Below are positions 55,579-64,000 of a stretch of DNA of 64,000 nt, piece after piece. A program made the translations under genes and the position numbers. Origin of the DNA: Ruminococcus gauvreauii (lineage in GTDB: Bacteria > Bacillota > Clostridia > Lachnospirales > Lachnospiraceae); assembly GCF_025151995.1 (NCBI RefSeq), contig NZ_CP102290.1, forward strand, positions 2,294,001-2,358,000. The letters run 5' to 3'. Every line of letters begins with the position of its first letter. The stretch's first letter is position 1. The notes beneath the pieces are model-generated. The model ran no database searches, was not told the DNA's origin, and worked only from the letters and a program-made list of their open reading frames with translations.

Positions 55579-56418
55579 ATGAAAATTGGATTTAATGAAG
55601 CAACTGCACTGAAATGTGAAGGACAGTCTCTGATGGCAGACCTGGAGATGTGTGAGAAATACGGATTTGACTATTTTGAAATCCGCTATGACTGCATCGC
55701 AAAATACATTCAGGAAGGCCACACACTGGAAGAACTGGGAGAATGGTTTAAAAACCATAACATCAAACCATGGGCTTACAATACACTGGAATTCTTTAAT
55801 CAGCTGGATCCATTCCAGACTCTGGCCATGGACTGGCACCTTGACTGGATCAAGGAAGTGTGTGAAGCAATCGGGATGAAGATGCTGATCGCCGTTCCGT
55901 CTTTCAACGTGGGACTTGACAAAAGCGTAAGCGATATCAAGAAAGAAGCAGCAGCAAGACTGCGTTACATAGCTGAAAAAATGGGTCCGGACATCCGCGT
56001 ATCTCTGGAGTTCTGCGGCGTGCCGACATGTTCTGTGAATCAGTTCCAGACAGCATACGATGTGGTTGAGGAAGTGGGACTTCCTAACGTAGGTGTTACA
56101 CTGGATACCTTCCATTTCCATGAGATGGGATCCAGCCTGGAAGCGCTGAAAAAAGCTGACCCGAAGAAGATCTTCGTATACCACTTAAATGACTGTGAAG
56201 ACCTGCCGATCGGATCCTGCGGCGATGACAAACGTCTGTGGCCGGGTGAAGGTGTTGTGGATCACGCAGGAATTGCAGCAGCTTTAAATGAAATCGGATT
56301 TGACGGCGTATGTACAATCGAAGAATTCCGTCCGGAGTACTACGCAATGAATCATGAGGAGAACATTAAGAAAGCGGCTGAAGTGACAAAGGAATTTGTT
56401 GCAAAATACTTCGCATAA
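55579..56418 (+). CDS. Sugar phosphate isomerase/epimerase, IolI-like
   Basis: 279 residues, the size of IolI. A TIM-barrel with metal ligands visible as SLEFCG, TLDTFHF, YHLND and TIEEFRPEY. IolI interconverts inosose intermediates of myo-inositol breakdown (family knowledge); this protein could also be another ketose epimerase. No other iol gene is in the window. RBS AGAAAGGAT. Confidence 0.78.
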   Translation: MKIGFNEATALKCEGQSLMADLEMCEKYGFDYFEIRYDCIAKYIQEGHTLEELGEWFKNHNIKPWAYNTLEFFNQLDPFQTLAMDWHLDWIKEVCEAIGMKMLIAVPSFNVGLDKSVSDIKKEAAARLRYIAEKMGPDIRVSLEFCGVPTCSVNQFQTAYDVVEEVGLPNVGVTLDTFHFHEMGSSLEALKKADPKKIFVYHLNDCEDLPIGSCGDDKRLWPGEGVVDHAGIAAALNEIGFDGVCTIEEFRPEYYAMNHEENIKKAAEVTKEFVAKYFA

Positions 56419-56514
56419 CAGCCGGAGCATAGCGCTGATCACAGATTGCGTCTCAGAGAATTGTATAGAGTTTTTATAGAGGGATGGGGCTGTCGGGAAA
56501 TAAGCAGTCCTAAA

Positions 56515-56554
56515 CAGGGGAAGGTATGACTCAGCTGAGTAATACCTTCCCCTG
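56515..56554. terminator. Subterminal hairpin of the broken IS
   Basis: CAGGGGAAGGTAT / ATACCTTCCCCTG (13-bp perfect arms) around a palindromic centre. It probably shields the transposase from outside transcription. Confidence 0.6.
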
Positions 56555-56630
56555 AAACCTTTTGCCTTAAAAGAAAAAAAGATGGCTAACGACATCCATC
56601 TTTCCTCCCGTTCCATGTTATAATGGAACT

Positions 56631-58195
56631 ATGCACAAACAAGATTATTATAACGAATTTTTTGAGATTGGGCAACAGAAAATTAACTTCAGTTTCTTCG
56701 AATTGAGTTTACCCGATGATGATCCAGTCTATACCCTGAAAAAAGTAATGGAGGAATTAGATTTTTCGGGCCTTCTGGCCCGTTATTCAGATAAGGGAAG
56801 AACCGGGTTTAATCCAATTATGCTGTATTCTGTTGTTACTTATGCAAACATGCGTGGGGTCAGGGCGGTTGACCGAATCGTAGAACTGTGCCAGAGGGAT
56901 CTTGCCTTTATCGGCTGGTCAAAGCACAGAAGCCTCAGAGAGATGTTTTTTATGACTTTAAAGGAAAAAACTGACGGGCGAAGTCCTGGATGAATTGAAT
57001 TACCAGTTTATGCGCCGCTTGGAAAAGAAAGGCCTTATCACGTTGAAAGAACTTTATATTGATCGGACAAAGATCGAAGCAAATGCTAACCGATATACGT
57101 TCGTCTGGCGGGGAAGCATCAACTATCATCTTGCCGGCCTGCTGGACACGATAGATGCTCTTTATGCCAGGTACAATGCCTTCCTGCTTGAGAATGGATA
57201 TGGGGCGAAATACGGCATCGGAGACGCCCGGATGTTTGTGGTCGAGGGAGTGGAAAAGGTCAGGAAAGTGATCGAGGAAAACAGGCGCCGGAAACTGACA
57301 AAGCATAAAAAACTTCCGAACAATACCATTCTTGAGATTGATAACTGTTCCCCGCTTGAGGTCCTGAAATTGCAGAAGAACCTGAAGCGGGCCGCAGAAG
57401 GAGAAGGTGTTGCATTCGTTTATGGAAAAGGGAAGCATAAGCCGGAGATCCAGAAGCTATACGAAGAACTGGAAGCATGCGGCAAACGCCTTATGAAATA
57501 CAAGGATTGCTTTGAGAACATGGGGACAGACCGGAACAGCTATTCTAAAACGGACCTGGAAGCAACGTTCATGCGGATGAAAGAGGACCATATGCTGAAC
57601 GGGCAGCTAAAACCGGCATACAATGTCCAGATCGCAGTAGAGAATTATTTTATCGTCCATAGTTATGTGAGCAATGACCGGACTACAATACACTGGTCCC
57701 TGTCCTGGAAAAACATCAGAGCGCCTTTGGGGATTCACTGGGAGCAGTGACTGCTGACAGTGGCTACTGCAGTGAGAAGAACCTGCTGTATCTAAAAGAG
57801 AAGGGGATCAAAAGCTATATCAAACTCCAGGACCATGAAAAGTGGAAGACCCGTGCGTATAAAGAAGACATCGGAAAGTATTACAACATGACCTACACAG
57901 TTTTTGAAGATGAGCACTATTACATCTGCCATGACGGGAGGGAACTGCGGCATATTCGGACGGAAAGCAAAGAACAGGAAGGCTACACGCAGACCGTCGA
58001 AGTATATGGCTGTGCGGACTGCAGCGGATGTGCGCATAAACCGGATTGTCTTTATAGATACAATGCTGAAAAAAACCCAGACCGGAATAAGGTCATGAAG
58101 ATCAATGAGAGGTGGGAAGACCTGCGGGAAGAGTCCAACACAAACATCCAAAGCGAAGAAGGGATACGGAAGCGGCAGACACGTTCCATCAAAAC
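56631..58195 (+). pseudogene. IS1182-family transposase, frameshifted and truncated
   Basis: Aligned by eye with the 582-residue intact copy at 60236-61984. Frame breaks lie near 56917-56985 and near 57678, and the protein is cut after TRSIKT, losing about 75 C-terminal residues. Recognisable motifs remain: MRGVRAVDRIVELCQRDLAFI, NANRYTFVWRGS, DRNSYSKTDLEATFMRMK, DSGYCSEKN. Not functional. Confidence 0.85.
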
Positions 58196-58311
58196 ATATA
58201 GATGTAACAAAAGAGGAGTTTGTGTGAAGGTTTTGTATGTGGTGAAATAAAAATAGAGGATAGAGTAAGGAAAGGCCGCAGGAATGCGACCTTTTTCTTT
58301 GGGTTATTTTA

Positions 58312-58340
58312 TTGTGTTATGAATGGAAATCGGGTAAAAT
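58312..58340 (+). promoter_or_regulatory. Candidate promoter of the SEC-C gene
   Basis: TTGTGT, 17-nt spacer, TAAAAT. Confidence 0.45.
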
Positions 58341-58367
58341 AGAATACAGAAAGCAGGTGAAAATGAT

Positions 58368-59624
58368 ATGTTGTTGAGAGAGCACTTAGAAGAATATACG
58401 AAAGAACAATTATTAGACCAGGCAAGAAGTTTTGAACTGAGAAAATGCTCCGGACTTCGGAAAGCTGCATTAATTGAACGGATTATTGAATGCTTTTGTA
58501 CAGAGTAGATGCTTAGAAGCAGGTTAGTCTGTTTGACAAAGGAGCAAATGAACCTGTTTCGAAAAGCCTGCGAAGCACCACAAGACATTTCCATAAATGA
58601 AGTAGTGGACAGTATGCAACTATGTAGGTACTGGTTAGGTTCTTTTGAGGAAGATACCGATAGATTTTGTGTTTTTGAAGAAATTAAAGAAATCTTTCGA
58701 GAGATTGATGATGAGAAGTTTCGAGCAGAACAGTATAAAAAAGGTTGGATGATGAAATGCGTGCATTTCTTCATGGAATATTATGGAGTTGCTCCGGTAG
58801 AGGTTATATATGAACTGTATAAATTGCAGGTGAAGGATACGATAGAGGACATGATTGATATGTTGTGGGAGATGCCGATAGATATTGTAGAGTCCTGTAT
58901 TTTTCCTCTGGATAAGTTAGGGCTGACAAATTGGCCAAAGGACGATCCGATTTATTCACCTAGAGGGATATTGATCCATTTGCCAATATTTGAAGAGGAA
59001 GGAGAGCTTGAGCGTTTATTAAGAGAACAAGGAGATAAAGAATTCTACATTCCTTCCGTGCAGCATATAGAAGAAATCTGTATGAATGGGTATGAGACTA
59101 GTTCATTAGCCTATAAAAAGTTGGAAGCCTTTTTTAGAAAAAAATTGAATATGTCATATGAACATGCTGTTACCTGGTGTTTTCAGGTATGGGCAAATAG
59201 TTATGAGGGGGAATCTCCAGGGGACGTAATCTCGAAAATGTCAGAAACAGGTACCGTATTTCAGAGCGAGAAACAAATGGATGATTTCATAGGATTGCTG
59301 ATGGAAGCCCATAACAATACACGAATGAAGGAAAATAGAGGGCATAAGCCAAATGAATTGGTGAGAAAAGAATTTTCCGGTGGTATGCCTACCATTGTGC
59401 CGGGAAGTTCTCATGTAGCGGAAATGCTAAGAGATGCGATGCCTCAATTAAATGAAATGGGATTTTCGGTTGATTTGGATGAAAATGCAGATGTTGCGAC
59501 TACATTAATCTATCCGAAGGGCAGAAAAGATAAACCGGTAAGAGTTGAAAAAAAGATTTATCCCAATGATCCGTGTCCATGTGGTTCCGGTAAGAAATAC
59601 AAGAAATGTTGTGGGCGAAAATAA
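58368..59624 (+). pseudogene. SEC-C motif protein interrupted by an in-frame amber codon
   Basis: ATG 58368 (RBS AGGTGA) opens 46 codons with a SAP/Rho-N-like helical start (EEYTKEQLLDQARSFELRKCSGLRKAALIERII), then TAG at 58506-58508, and the same frame goes on at once for 371 codons (58509-59624). That part ends with the SEC-C zinc motif PNDPCPCGSGKKYKKCC. Clostridial proteins of this kind have both parts in one chain. Either nonsense decay or translation from the internal ATG 58509. It lies between two IS copies. Confidence 0.7.
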
Positions 59625-59643
59625 AAAGTATGAGGTATTTTGA

Positions 59644-59966
59644 ATGGTGAATAGATTTTCAGAAAAGGATTGGAAGTTATTCCGTAAAAAGCTTCTGGAG
59701 TGGCAGGAAGCCTATATGGATAAATTGAATAAAGAATACATAGAACCTTTAAGTGCGGAAGGAAATGCATCGGATAAATTTTGGCATTGGAGAAACGAAT
59801 CCGTCAGGATAAGAAAGCTTGCGGTGTACAGTGTGAAATGAGTAGATCCGATCAATTTTATAATATGCTGTCATTGTTAAACGAAGGGGCAATTACGTTA
59901 AATGACCTTGAGGAATTTAGTGATGACCTCAAGGAGACGATGGCACAGTTTTACAAACAGAAGTAG
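59644..59966 (+). pseudogene. Small conserved Lachnospiraceae-type protein, frameshifted
   Basis: Frame 1 runs MVNRFSEKDWKLFRKKLLEWQEAYMDK to about 59783; frame 2 carries on LEKRIRQDKKACGVQCEMSRS to FSDDLKETMAQFYKQK. A one-base change near 59780-59785 (TTTTGGCATTGG) would restore a single protein of about 107 residues. I recall similar whole proteins in this family; function unknown. It directly follows the interrupted SEC-C gene. Confidence 0.65.
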
Positions 59967-60109
59967 CTTACAAGAAATTCTTGTTAGTTCGTTTATATGA
60001 ATGCCAAGAGGGGATATATAGGGAAAGTAGAAGAATTATAAAAATAATGAGGGGGCTATCGGGAAATGACGGATTTTAGCCCCTCGGATACAAAATAGCA
60101 GCACCCCGG

Positions 60110-60152
60110 TGAAAATCATGCCTTCAGGCATCTGTTTTTTTCACCGGGGTGC
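60110..60152. terminator. Transposase terminator inside the IS
   Basis: AGCACCCCGGTGAAAA / TTTTTTCACCGGGGTGCT long stem with an inner ATGCC-TTCA-GGCAT hairpin. Confidence 0.75.
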
Positions 60153-60235
60153 TGTTCTGTATTTTTGTTCGTTCTTCATATCCTGTTTTAAAGCGCACAA
60201 AAGAAAGGTCCTGTGGTTTCTGAAGCATTCTTCTG

Positions 60236-61984
60236 CTACGCCAAGCCCTGCTCCGCTTTCCCCTCGTATTTCTCGATCTCCCCCTCAAGGAACCGGTGAT
60301 ATTTATTTATGTTCCGGCCGAATGCATACAGCATGAACTCCCTGCAGACCTTTTCTTCCGAGCGGTAATTGAACCTCCGGAACCCGTCGTTCTCCTTGAT
60401 GTCTCCGAAATGTCCTTCTGTCTGTATCGAACGGATCTGTCGGTTCAGGATTCCCTTTTCACTCTGTATGTTCGCGTGTGAATCTGCCTGCAGCTCCACC
60501 CACGTTTCATTTATCTTCATGACCTTGTTTTTGTCTTTATCCCGTTTTCCATCATATCTGTACAGGCACCGGGCTTTGTGTTCACAGCCTCCGCAGTCCT
60601 CACATCCATAGATTTCCGTCTGCCGTATATAACCTTCCTGCCGGCTCTGCTCCGTCCGGATATGGTCCAGACGTCTTCCGTCGTGGCACCGGTAGTAATG
60701 CGTGTCGTCCTCCACCATATACATCATGTTGTAATACTTCCCGATATCCTCTTTGTAGGCACGCGTCTTCCTTTTTTCATGTGTCTGCAGTTTTATATAG
60801 CTCCTGATCCCATGCCTCCGGAGATACAGCAGGTTCCTTTCACTGCAGTAGCCACTGTCTGCCGTGGCTTCCTCCGGGTATTTACAAAAGGCCGCCTTAT
60901 GTTTTTCCAGTACCGGTACCAAGGTATTGTAATCGGTCCGGTCACTGCTTATGTAAGTGTGTATGATGAAATAATTCTCCACTGCGATCTGTACGTTATA
61001 TGCTGGCTTGAGCTGTCCGTTCATCATGTGGTCATCCTTCATGCGCATGAAGGTGGCTTCCACATCCGTCTTTGAATAGCTGTTCCGGTCACTGCCCATG
61101 GTCTCGTAGTTGTTTTTATATGTTAGGAGCCGTTCCCCGCAGGCTTCCAATTCCTCATGCAGCTGTTGGATTTCGGATTTATGCTTTCCTTTCCCGCTCT
61201 GGAAGGTAATTCCTTCTGCCCGGGCAGCCTCTGTCAGGGCTGTCTGCATCTGCAGCAGCTCCAGCGGCGAACACCGGTCAATTTCAATCACTGTGTTGTT
61301 TGGCAGTTTGCTGTGTTTTGTCAACTTCCGCTTCCGGTTCTCTTCTATTACTTTTCTGACTCGCTCCATTCCTTCGACCACAAACATATGGGCTTCTGGT
61401 ATCTTATACTTCTTCCCGTAACCGCTGTCTGAAAGAAAGCGGTTGAACCGATTATAAAGCGCATCGATGGTATCCAGAAGCCTGGCCAGATGGTAGTTGA
61501 TGCTTCCGCGCCAGACAAATGTATAGCGGTTTGCATTCGCTTTGATCTTCGTGCCGTCGATGAACAGTGCTTCGAGTGTGATCAGGCCTTCCTTCTGTAA
61601 GCGGCGGATAAACTGATAGTGCAGATCCTCCAGGACCTGTCCGGTCAGCCTGTCCTTGATGAAGTCATAAAAAACATCACGCCCTGGTTTCCCTCCCTTT
61701 GTCAGCCAGATGAAAGCCAGATCTCTCTGGCATAACTCAACAATCCGGTCAACTGCCCGCACACCGCGCATGTTGGCATAGATAAGTACGGCAAATATCA
61801 TGATAGGGTTATAGCCTCTTCTCCCTTTTGTCGAATACTGAGCCAGCAGGCTCTCGTAATTTAATTCCTCCAGGACTTTTTTTAGGGTATGGACGGGATC
61901 GCCCGACGGTAAACCTAACTGATACAGGCTGAACTGAATTTTCTGTTGCCCTAAGTCGAAAAATTCGTTATAATATAATCTCAT
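60236..61984 (-). CDS. IS1182 family transposase
   Basis: 582 residues, apparently full length. N-terminal DUF772-type helical domain (MRGVRAVDRIVELCQRDLAFI), DDE core with IDGTKIKANANRYTFVWRGS (first Asp), TADSGYCSERN (second Asp) and a C-terminal segment with EGHFGDIKENDGFRRF (Glu). Cys-rich insert CEDCGGCEHKARCLY. It moves the element that carries it and shares most motifs with the broken copy at 56631. Confidence 0.92.
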   Translation of the reverse strand: MRLYYNEFFDLGQQKIQFSLYQLGLPSGDPVHTLKKVLEELNYESLLAQYSTKGRRGYNPIMIFAVLIYANMRGVRAVDRIVELCQRDLAFIWLTKGGKPGRDVFYDFIKDRLTGQVLEDLHYQFIRRLQKEGLITLEALFIDGTKIKANANRYTFVWRGSINYHLARLLDTIDALYNRFNRFLSDSGYGKKYKIPEAHMFVVEGMERVRKVIEENRKRKLTKHSKLPNNTVIEIDRCSPLELLQMQTALTEAARAEGITFQSGKGKHKSEIQQLHEELEACGERLLTYKNNYETMGSDRNSYSKTDVEATFMRMKDDHMMNGQLKPAYNVQIAVENYFIIHTYISSDRTDYNTLVPVLEKHKAAFCKYPEEATADSGYCSERNLLYLRRHGIRSYIKLQTHEKRKTRAYKEDIGKYYNMMYMVEDDTHYYRCHDGRRLDHIRTEQSRQEGYIRQTEIYGCEDCGGCEHKARCLYRYDGKRDKDKNKVMKINETWVELQADSHANIQSEKGILNRQIRSIQTEGHFGDIKENDGFRRFNYRSEEKVCREFMLYAFGRNINKYHRFLEGEIEKYEGKAEQGLA

Positions 61985-62058
61985 GGTAGTTACATTATAA
62001 CATGTAACGGAGGGGAGATGGTTATCGTTAGCCGTCTCTTTTCTCTTTTTAAAATTTA

Positions 62059-62094
62059 CAGGGGCACATAACTCGCATGAGTTATGTGCCCCTG
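62059..62094. terminator. Subterminal hairpin at the 5' end of the intact IS
   Basis: CAGGGGCACATAACTC / GAGTTATGTGCCCCTG, 16-bp perfect arms, GCAT loop. Same place as the palindrome of the broken copy, with the base CAGGGG/CCCCTG conserved but the upper stem different. Confidence 0.65.
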
Positions 62095-62141
62095 TTTCCG
62101 GAACTATCTATTTCCCGATTGCCCCTTTACTTTGTTTTTAA

Positions 62142-62209
62142 ATAATATTCCGATAAGTGTAGAATATTATTCCGATAGCGTTGCCATTATTCCGTTCATA
62201 AGATATAAT
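62142..62209 (+). promoter_or_regulatory. Promoter of the fic gene with ATTCCG repeats
   Basis: TTGCCA (62181-62186), 17-nt spacer, TATAAT (62204-62209). Three copies of ATTCCG(ATA) lie at about 62147, 62169 and 62189, near the -35 and in the spacer. Candidate binding sites of a regulator. Confidence 0.6.
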
Positions 62210-62254
62210 ATGACTCAAAGAGAAGGGAATTGATATTTGAAGAGGTGTCAAATT

Positions 62255-63148
62255 ATGTATATTAGTGTAAAAGAAGCGGCGGAAAAATGGAATTTATCCG
62301 ACCGGCGAGTTCGTATGTTATGTTCCGAAGGGAAAATTCCGGGCGTAATTCGAGACGGACGCAGCTGGAAAATTCCGGAAACTGCAAAGAAACCGGAGGA
62401 CGGACGTTACAAGACGGCAGAAAGTCTATTGACGATTATAGATAATAAGAAAAGAGAATTAGATTCCAAAAGGCCGCTGACACAAGGGGAAATAGAACGG
62501 CTTACAGAGGAATTTGTTGTTGAGTATACATATAACTCCAATGCGATTGAAGGAAATACCCTGACTTTGAGAGAAACGGATATGGTTTTACGGGGACTGA
62601 CGATTGATAAGAAACCTTTAAAAGATCATATGGAAGCGGTTGGACACAAAGAAGCATTTGACTTTGTGAGAGATTTGGTAAAGGATAATGTTCCGATTTC
62701 CGAGAGCATTATTAAACAAATCCACTATTTGGTGCTGGCGGATAAAAAGGAAGATAGAGGTGTATACCGTAGAGTTCCGGTGAGAATCATGGGGGCGAAG
62801 CATGAGCCGGTGCAGCCTTATATGATACAACCACAGATGGAAAAATTATTGGAACAATATCATAAGAGTACGGAGCATATTATTCCGAAACTGGCGAGAT
62901 TCCACATTGAATTTGAGGGTATACATCCTTTCATCGACGGAAACGGCCGCACGGGACGTTTGCTCGTGAATTTGGAATTGATGAAAGCAGGGTATCCGCT
63001 GATTGATATTAAATTTACGGATCGGATTGCGTATTATAATGCCTTTGATGAATATCATGGGAAGCATAATCTAGGGGCGATGGAGAAGTTGTTTGCAGGA
63101 TATTTGAAGGAACGATTGGATGGGTATCTTGCAATGTTGCAGGAATAG
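62255..63148 (+). CDS. Fic family protein (class II) with N-terminal HTH-like domain
   Basis: 297 residues. The N-terminus (MYISVKEAAEKWNLSDRRVRMLCSEGKIPGVIRDGRSWKIP) looks like a MerR/excisionase-like DNA-binding helix-turn-helix. The inhibitory motif SNAIEGN (about residue 93) precedes the Fic motif HPFIDGNGRTGR (about residue 227). Fic proteins usually AMPylate a target protein; N-terminal inhibition fits class II. RBS GAGGTG. Possibly part of a defence or toxin system with its neighbours. Confidence 0.9.
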   Translation: MYISVKEAAEKWNLSDRRVRMLCSEGKIPGVIRDGRSWKIPETAKKPEDGRYKTAESLLTIIDNKKRELDSKRPLTQGEIERLTEEFVVEYTYNSNAIEGNTLTLRETDMVLRGLTIDKKPLKDHMEAVGHKEAFDFVRDLVKDNVPISESIIKQIHYLVLADKKEDRGVYRRVPVRIMGAKHEPVQPYMIQPQMEKLLEQYHKSTEHIIPKLARFHIEFEGIHPFIDGNGRTGRLLVNLELMKAGYPLIDIKFTDRIAYYNAFDEYHGKHNLGAMEKLFAGYLKERLDGYLAMLQE

Positions 63149-63172
63149 TTGGTTTTAAGGAGCGAGTAAGAT

Positions 63173-63832
63173 ATGAGTGATAAAAAAGGTGTAATATACA
63201 TTTTGACAAACCCTTCTTTTCCGGATTATGTGAAAATAGGATATGCAGACGATATAGAGAAACGGTTGAAACAATTAAATCGAAGTGAATGCATTCCGTT
63301 TGCATTTAGGGTATATGCAACATATGAAGTGAATTCCAGACTATCGGATCTGAAATTGCATTCGATTATCGATAAGTTAAATCCAGACTTGCGCTCAATA
63401 GATGATTTTAATGGGCAGAAGCGGGTTCGGGAATTTTATGCTATGAAACCGGAAGAGGCATATGCAATATTAGAAGCGATGGCGGAAATTCATGATTGTA
63501 AAGAAAAATTGAGTTTGATTATGCCGAATGCAACAGAGGCTGAAGAGGAAAAAATAGCACAGGAAATAGATACCGAAAGCCATGAAAAAGCAGAGAATTT
63601 TTCTTTTGAAAAATGCCAGATTGGAGTGGGGGAGCAAATAGAATACTATGATGATCCGAACATAAAATGTACGGTTGTTAGTGATAGAAAAGTAGAATAT
63701 CAGGGACAAGAGATGTCGTTAACAGCTGCTGCAAAATTGATATCAGGAAAGAAATATTCTATTGCAGGACCAAGGTTTTTTAAATATAAAGGCGAATGGC
63801 TGAATGATATCCGTTTACGGATGGGATTTTAA
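63173..63832 (+). CDS. GIY-YIG nuclease family protein
   Basis: 219 residues. The N-terminus GVIYILTNPSFPDYVKIGYADDIEKRLKQLN is a GIY-YIG (T5orf172/MUG113-like) core: GVIYIL and VKIGYA stand for the GIY and YIG parts. Then a helical middle and a small beta-rich C-terminal domain. 24 bp after fic with RBS AAGGAGCGAG. Possible restriction-linked or accessory nuclease. Confidence 0.82.
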   Translation: MSDKKGVIYILTNPSFPDYVKIGYADDIEKRLKQLNRSECIPFAFRVYATYEVNSRLSDLKLHSIIDKLNPDLRSIDDFNGQKRVREFYAMKPEEAYAILEAMAEIHDCKEKLSLIMPNATEAEEEKIAQEIDTESHEKAENFSFEKCQIGVGEQIEYYDDPNIKCTVVSDRKVEYQGQEMSLTAAAKLISGKKYSIAGPRFFKYKGEWLNDIRLRMGF

Positions 63833-63846
63833 TTTTTTTTACAATA

Positions 63847-63878
63847 GATGTTCCGATAATTTTTTATTATCAGAACAT
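63847..63878 (+). terminator. Hairpin between the GIY-YIG gene and the HsdR-like gene
   Basis: ATGTTCCGATAAT / ATTATCAGAACAT with one mismatch and a T-rich loop; it also includes a TTCCGATA motif like those at 62142-62209. Confidence 0.5.
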
Positions 63879-63905
63879 AAGAGAAATGGAAGGAGGATGC
63901 GATGA

Positions 63906-64000
63906 ATGGCTTCCAATTTTAAATTTTTGGAATCGGATTTTCCGATTCTTGCCAATTTTGGTGGTTTGGCAGAACAGTATTGTTATACCGATCCGAATTC
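63906..64000 (+). CDS. N-terminus of a type I restriction HsdR-like protein (runs off the window)
   Basis: ATG 63906 follows AGGAGG (63891-63896). The 31 complete codons seen read MASNFKFLESDFPILANFG then GLAEQYCYTDPN, the typical opening of type I restriction endonuclease R subunits (DUF4145-type N-terminus). The rest lies outside, so motor and nuclease motifs cannot be checked. Confidence 0.6.
   Translation, partial: MASNFKFLESDFPILANFGGLAEQYCYTDPN

Larger units (their letters stand above)
56486..58195 (+). mobile_element. IS1182-like element, broken and 3'-truncated
   Basis: The left end GGGGCTGTCGGGAAAT (56486-56501) matches the ends of the intact element at 60052-62125 (GGGGC-T/A-ATCGGGAAAT). 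A subterminal palindrome (56515-56554) precedes the transposase, as in the intact copy. Similarity to the intact transposase stops near 58195, so the right end is lost. Confidence 0.8.
60052..62125 (-). mobile_element. Intact IS1182-like insertion sequence
   Basis: Terminal inverted repeats of 16 bp with one mismatch: GGGGCTATCGGGAAAT at 60052-60067 and its complement, GGGGCAATCGGGAAAT read on the minus strand, at 62110-62125. It encloses one transposase gene on the minus strand, a terminator at the 3' side and a hairpin at the 5' side. No clear target-site duplication. Confidence 0.88.

Noticed and set aside
56631..58250. The transposase pieces as functional separate genes
   Set aside because: Alignment with the intact copy shows frameshifts and loss of the C-terminal catalytic part.
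60040..62140. Target-site duplication of the intact IS
   Set aside because: The bases directly outside the inverted repeats do not match convincingly.

Overview
The window looks like a chromosomal segment from a spore-forming, gut-type Clostridia, most likely Lachnospiraceae. The evidence is the rpmG-secE-nusG-rplK-rplA order, an archaeal-type V-ATPase operon, a spore maturation (SpmB) gene, EFR1, DUF885 and LytTR/DUF3021 families, strong GGAGG ribosome binding sites, and moderate GC. The genus cannot be fixed from the sequence alone.

Layout. 1-5.1 kb: the tail of a PD-(D/E)XK (Rpn-type) transposase-associated nuclease, a TetR regulator with its MFS exporter and two palindromic operators, and a convergent 871-residue pyruvyl-transferase-like protein. 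5.2-11.1 kb: a CdaR-type regulator diverging from a URO-D/methyltransferase-like protein, an MFS transporter, a BenE-like permease and a small nucleotide-kinase-like protein, which looks like an uptake/catabolic unit for an aromatic or organic acid. 11.2-13.6 kb: rpmG-secE-nusG-rplK-rplA with two copies of a possible L1-binding leader. 13.6-19.2 kb: EFR1 ferredoxin, a CmpB-like membrane protein, an ABC exporter, and a MATE pump behind a leader/terminator that could be a guanidine-IV (mepA) riboswitch. 19.3-28.4 kb: MoxR, DUF58 and transglutaminase genes, spmB, DUF885, a lipoprotein and thioredoxin reductase. 28.4-36.9 kb: a nine-gene V-type ATPase operon on the minus strand. 37-41.8 kb: trmB, trxA, tRNA-Lys(CTT), NERD, YdeI/OmpD-like, LytTR and DUF3021 genes, and a frameshifted DUF3786-like gene.

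The most interesting part is 41.8-53.7 kb. A divergent HTH regulator faces an operon that begins with a c-di-GMP-I riboswitch and terminator. The operon encodes a SipW-type signal peptidase, three small secreted proteins sharing a G-T-x-A-R-Y signal motif (TasA/camelysin-like), a membrane-anchored carrier protein with DG-x-V-x-x-PGG repeats, and an 1819-residue secreted protein with glycine-rich GNVYGGG repeats. This looks like a c-di-GMP-controlled extracellular fibre or matrix system.

53.8-56.4 kb holds a cobalamin riboswitch in front of a lone cysteine-rich small protein, then a LacI regulator and an IolI-like isomerase whose promoter carries two identical operators. 56.5-62.1 kb is a decay zone: a broken, 3'-truncated IS1182-like element, a SEC-C gene with an in-frame amber codon, a frameshifted small gene, and an intact IS1182-like element. 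62.2-64 kb starts a probable defence island: a Fic protein, a GIY-YIG nuclease, and the first codons of a type I restriction HsdR-like gene running off the end.
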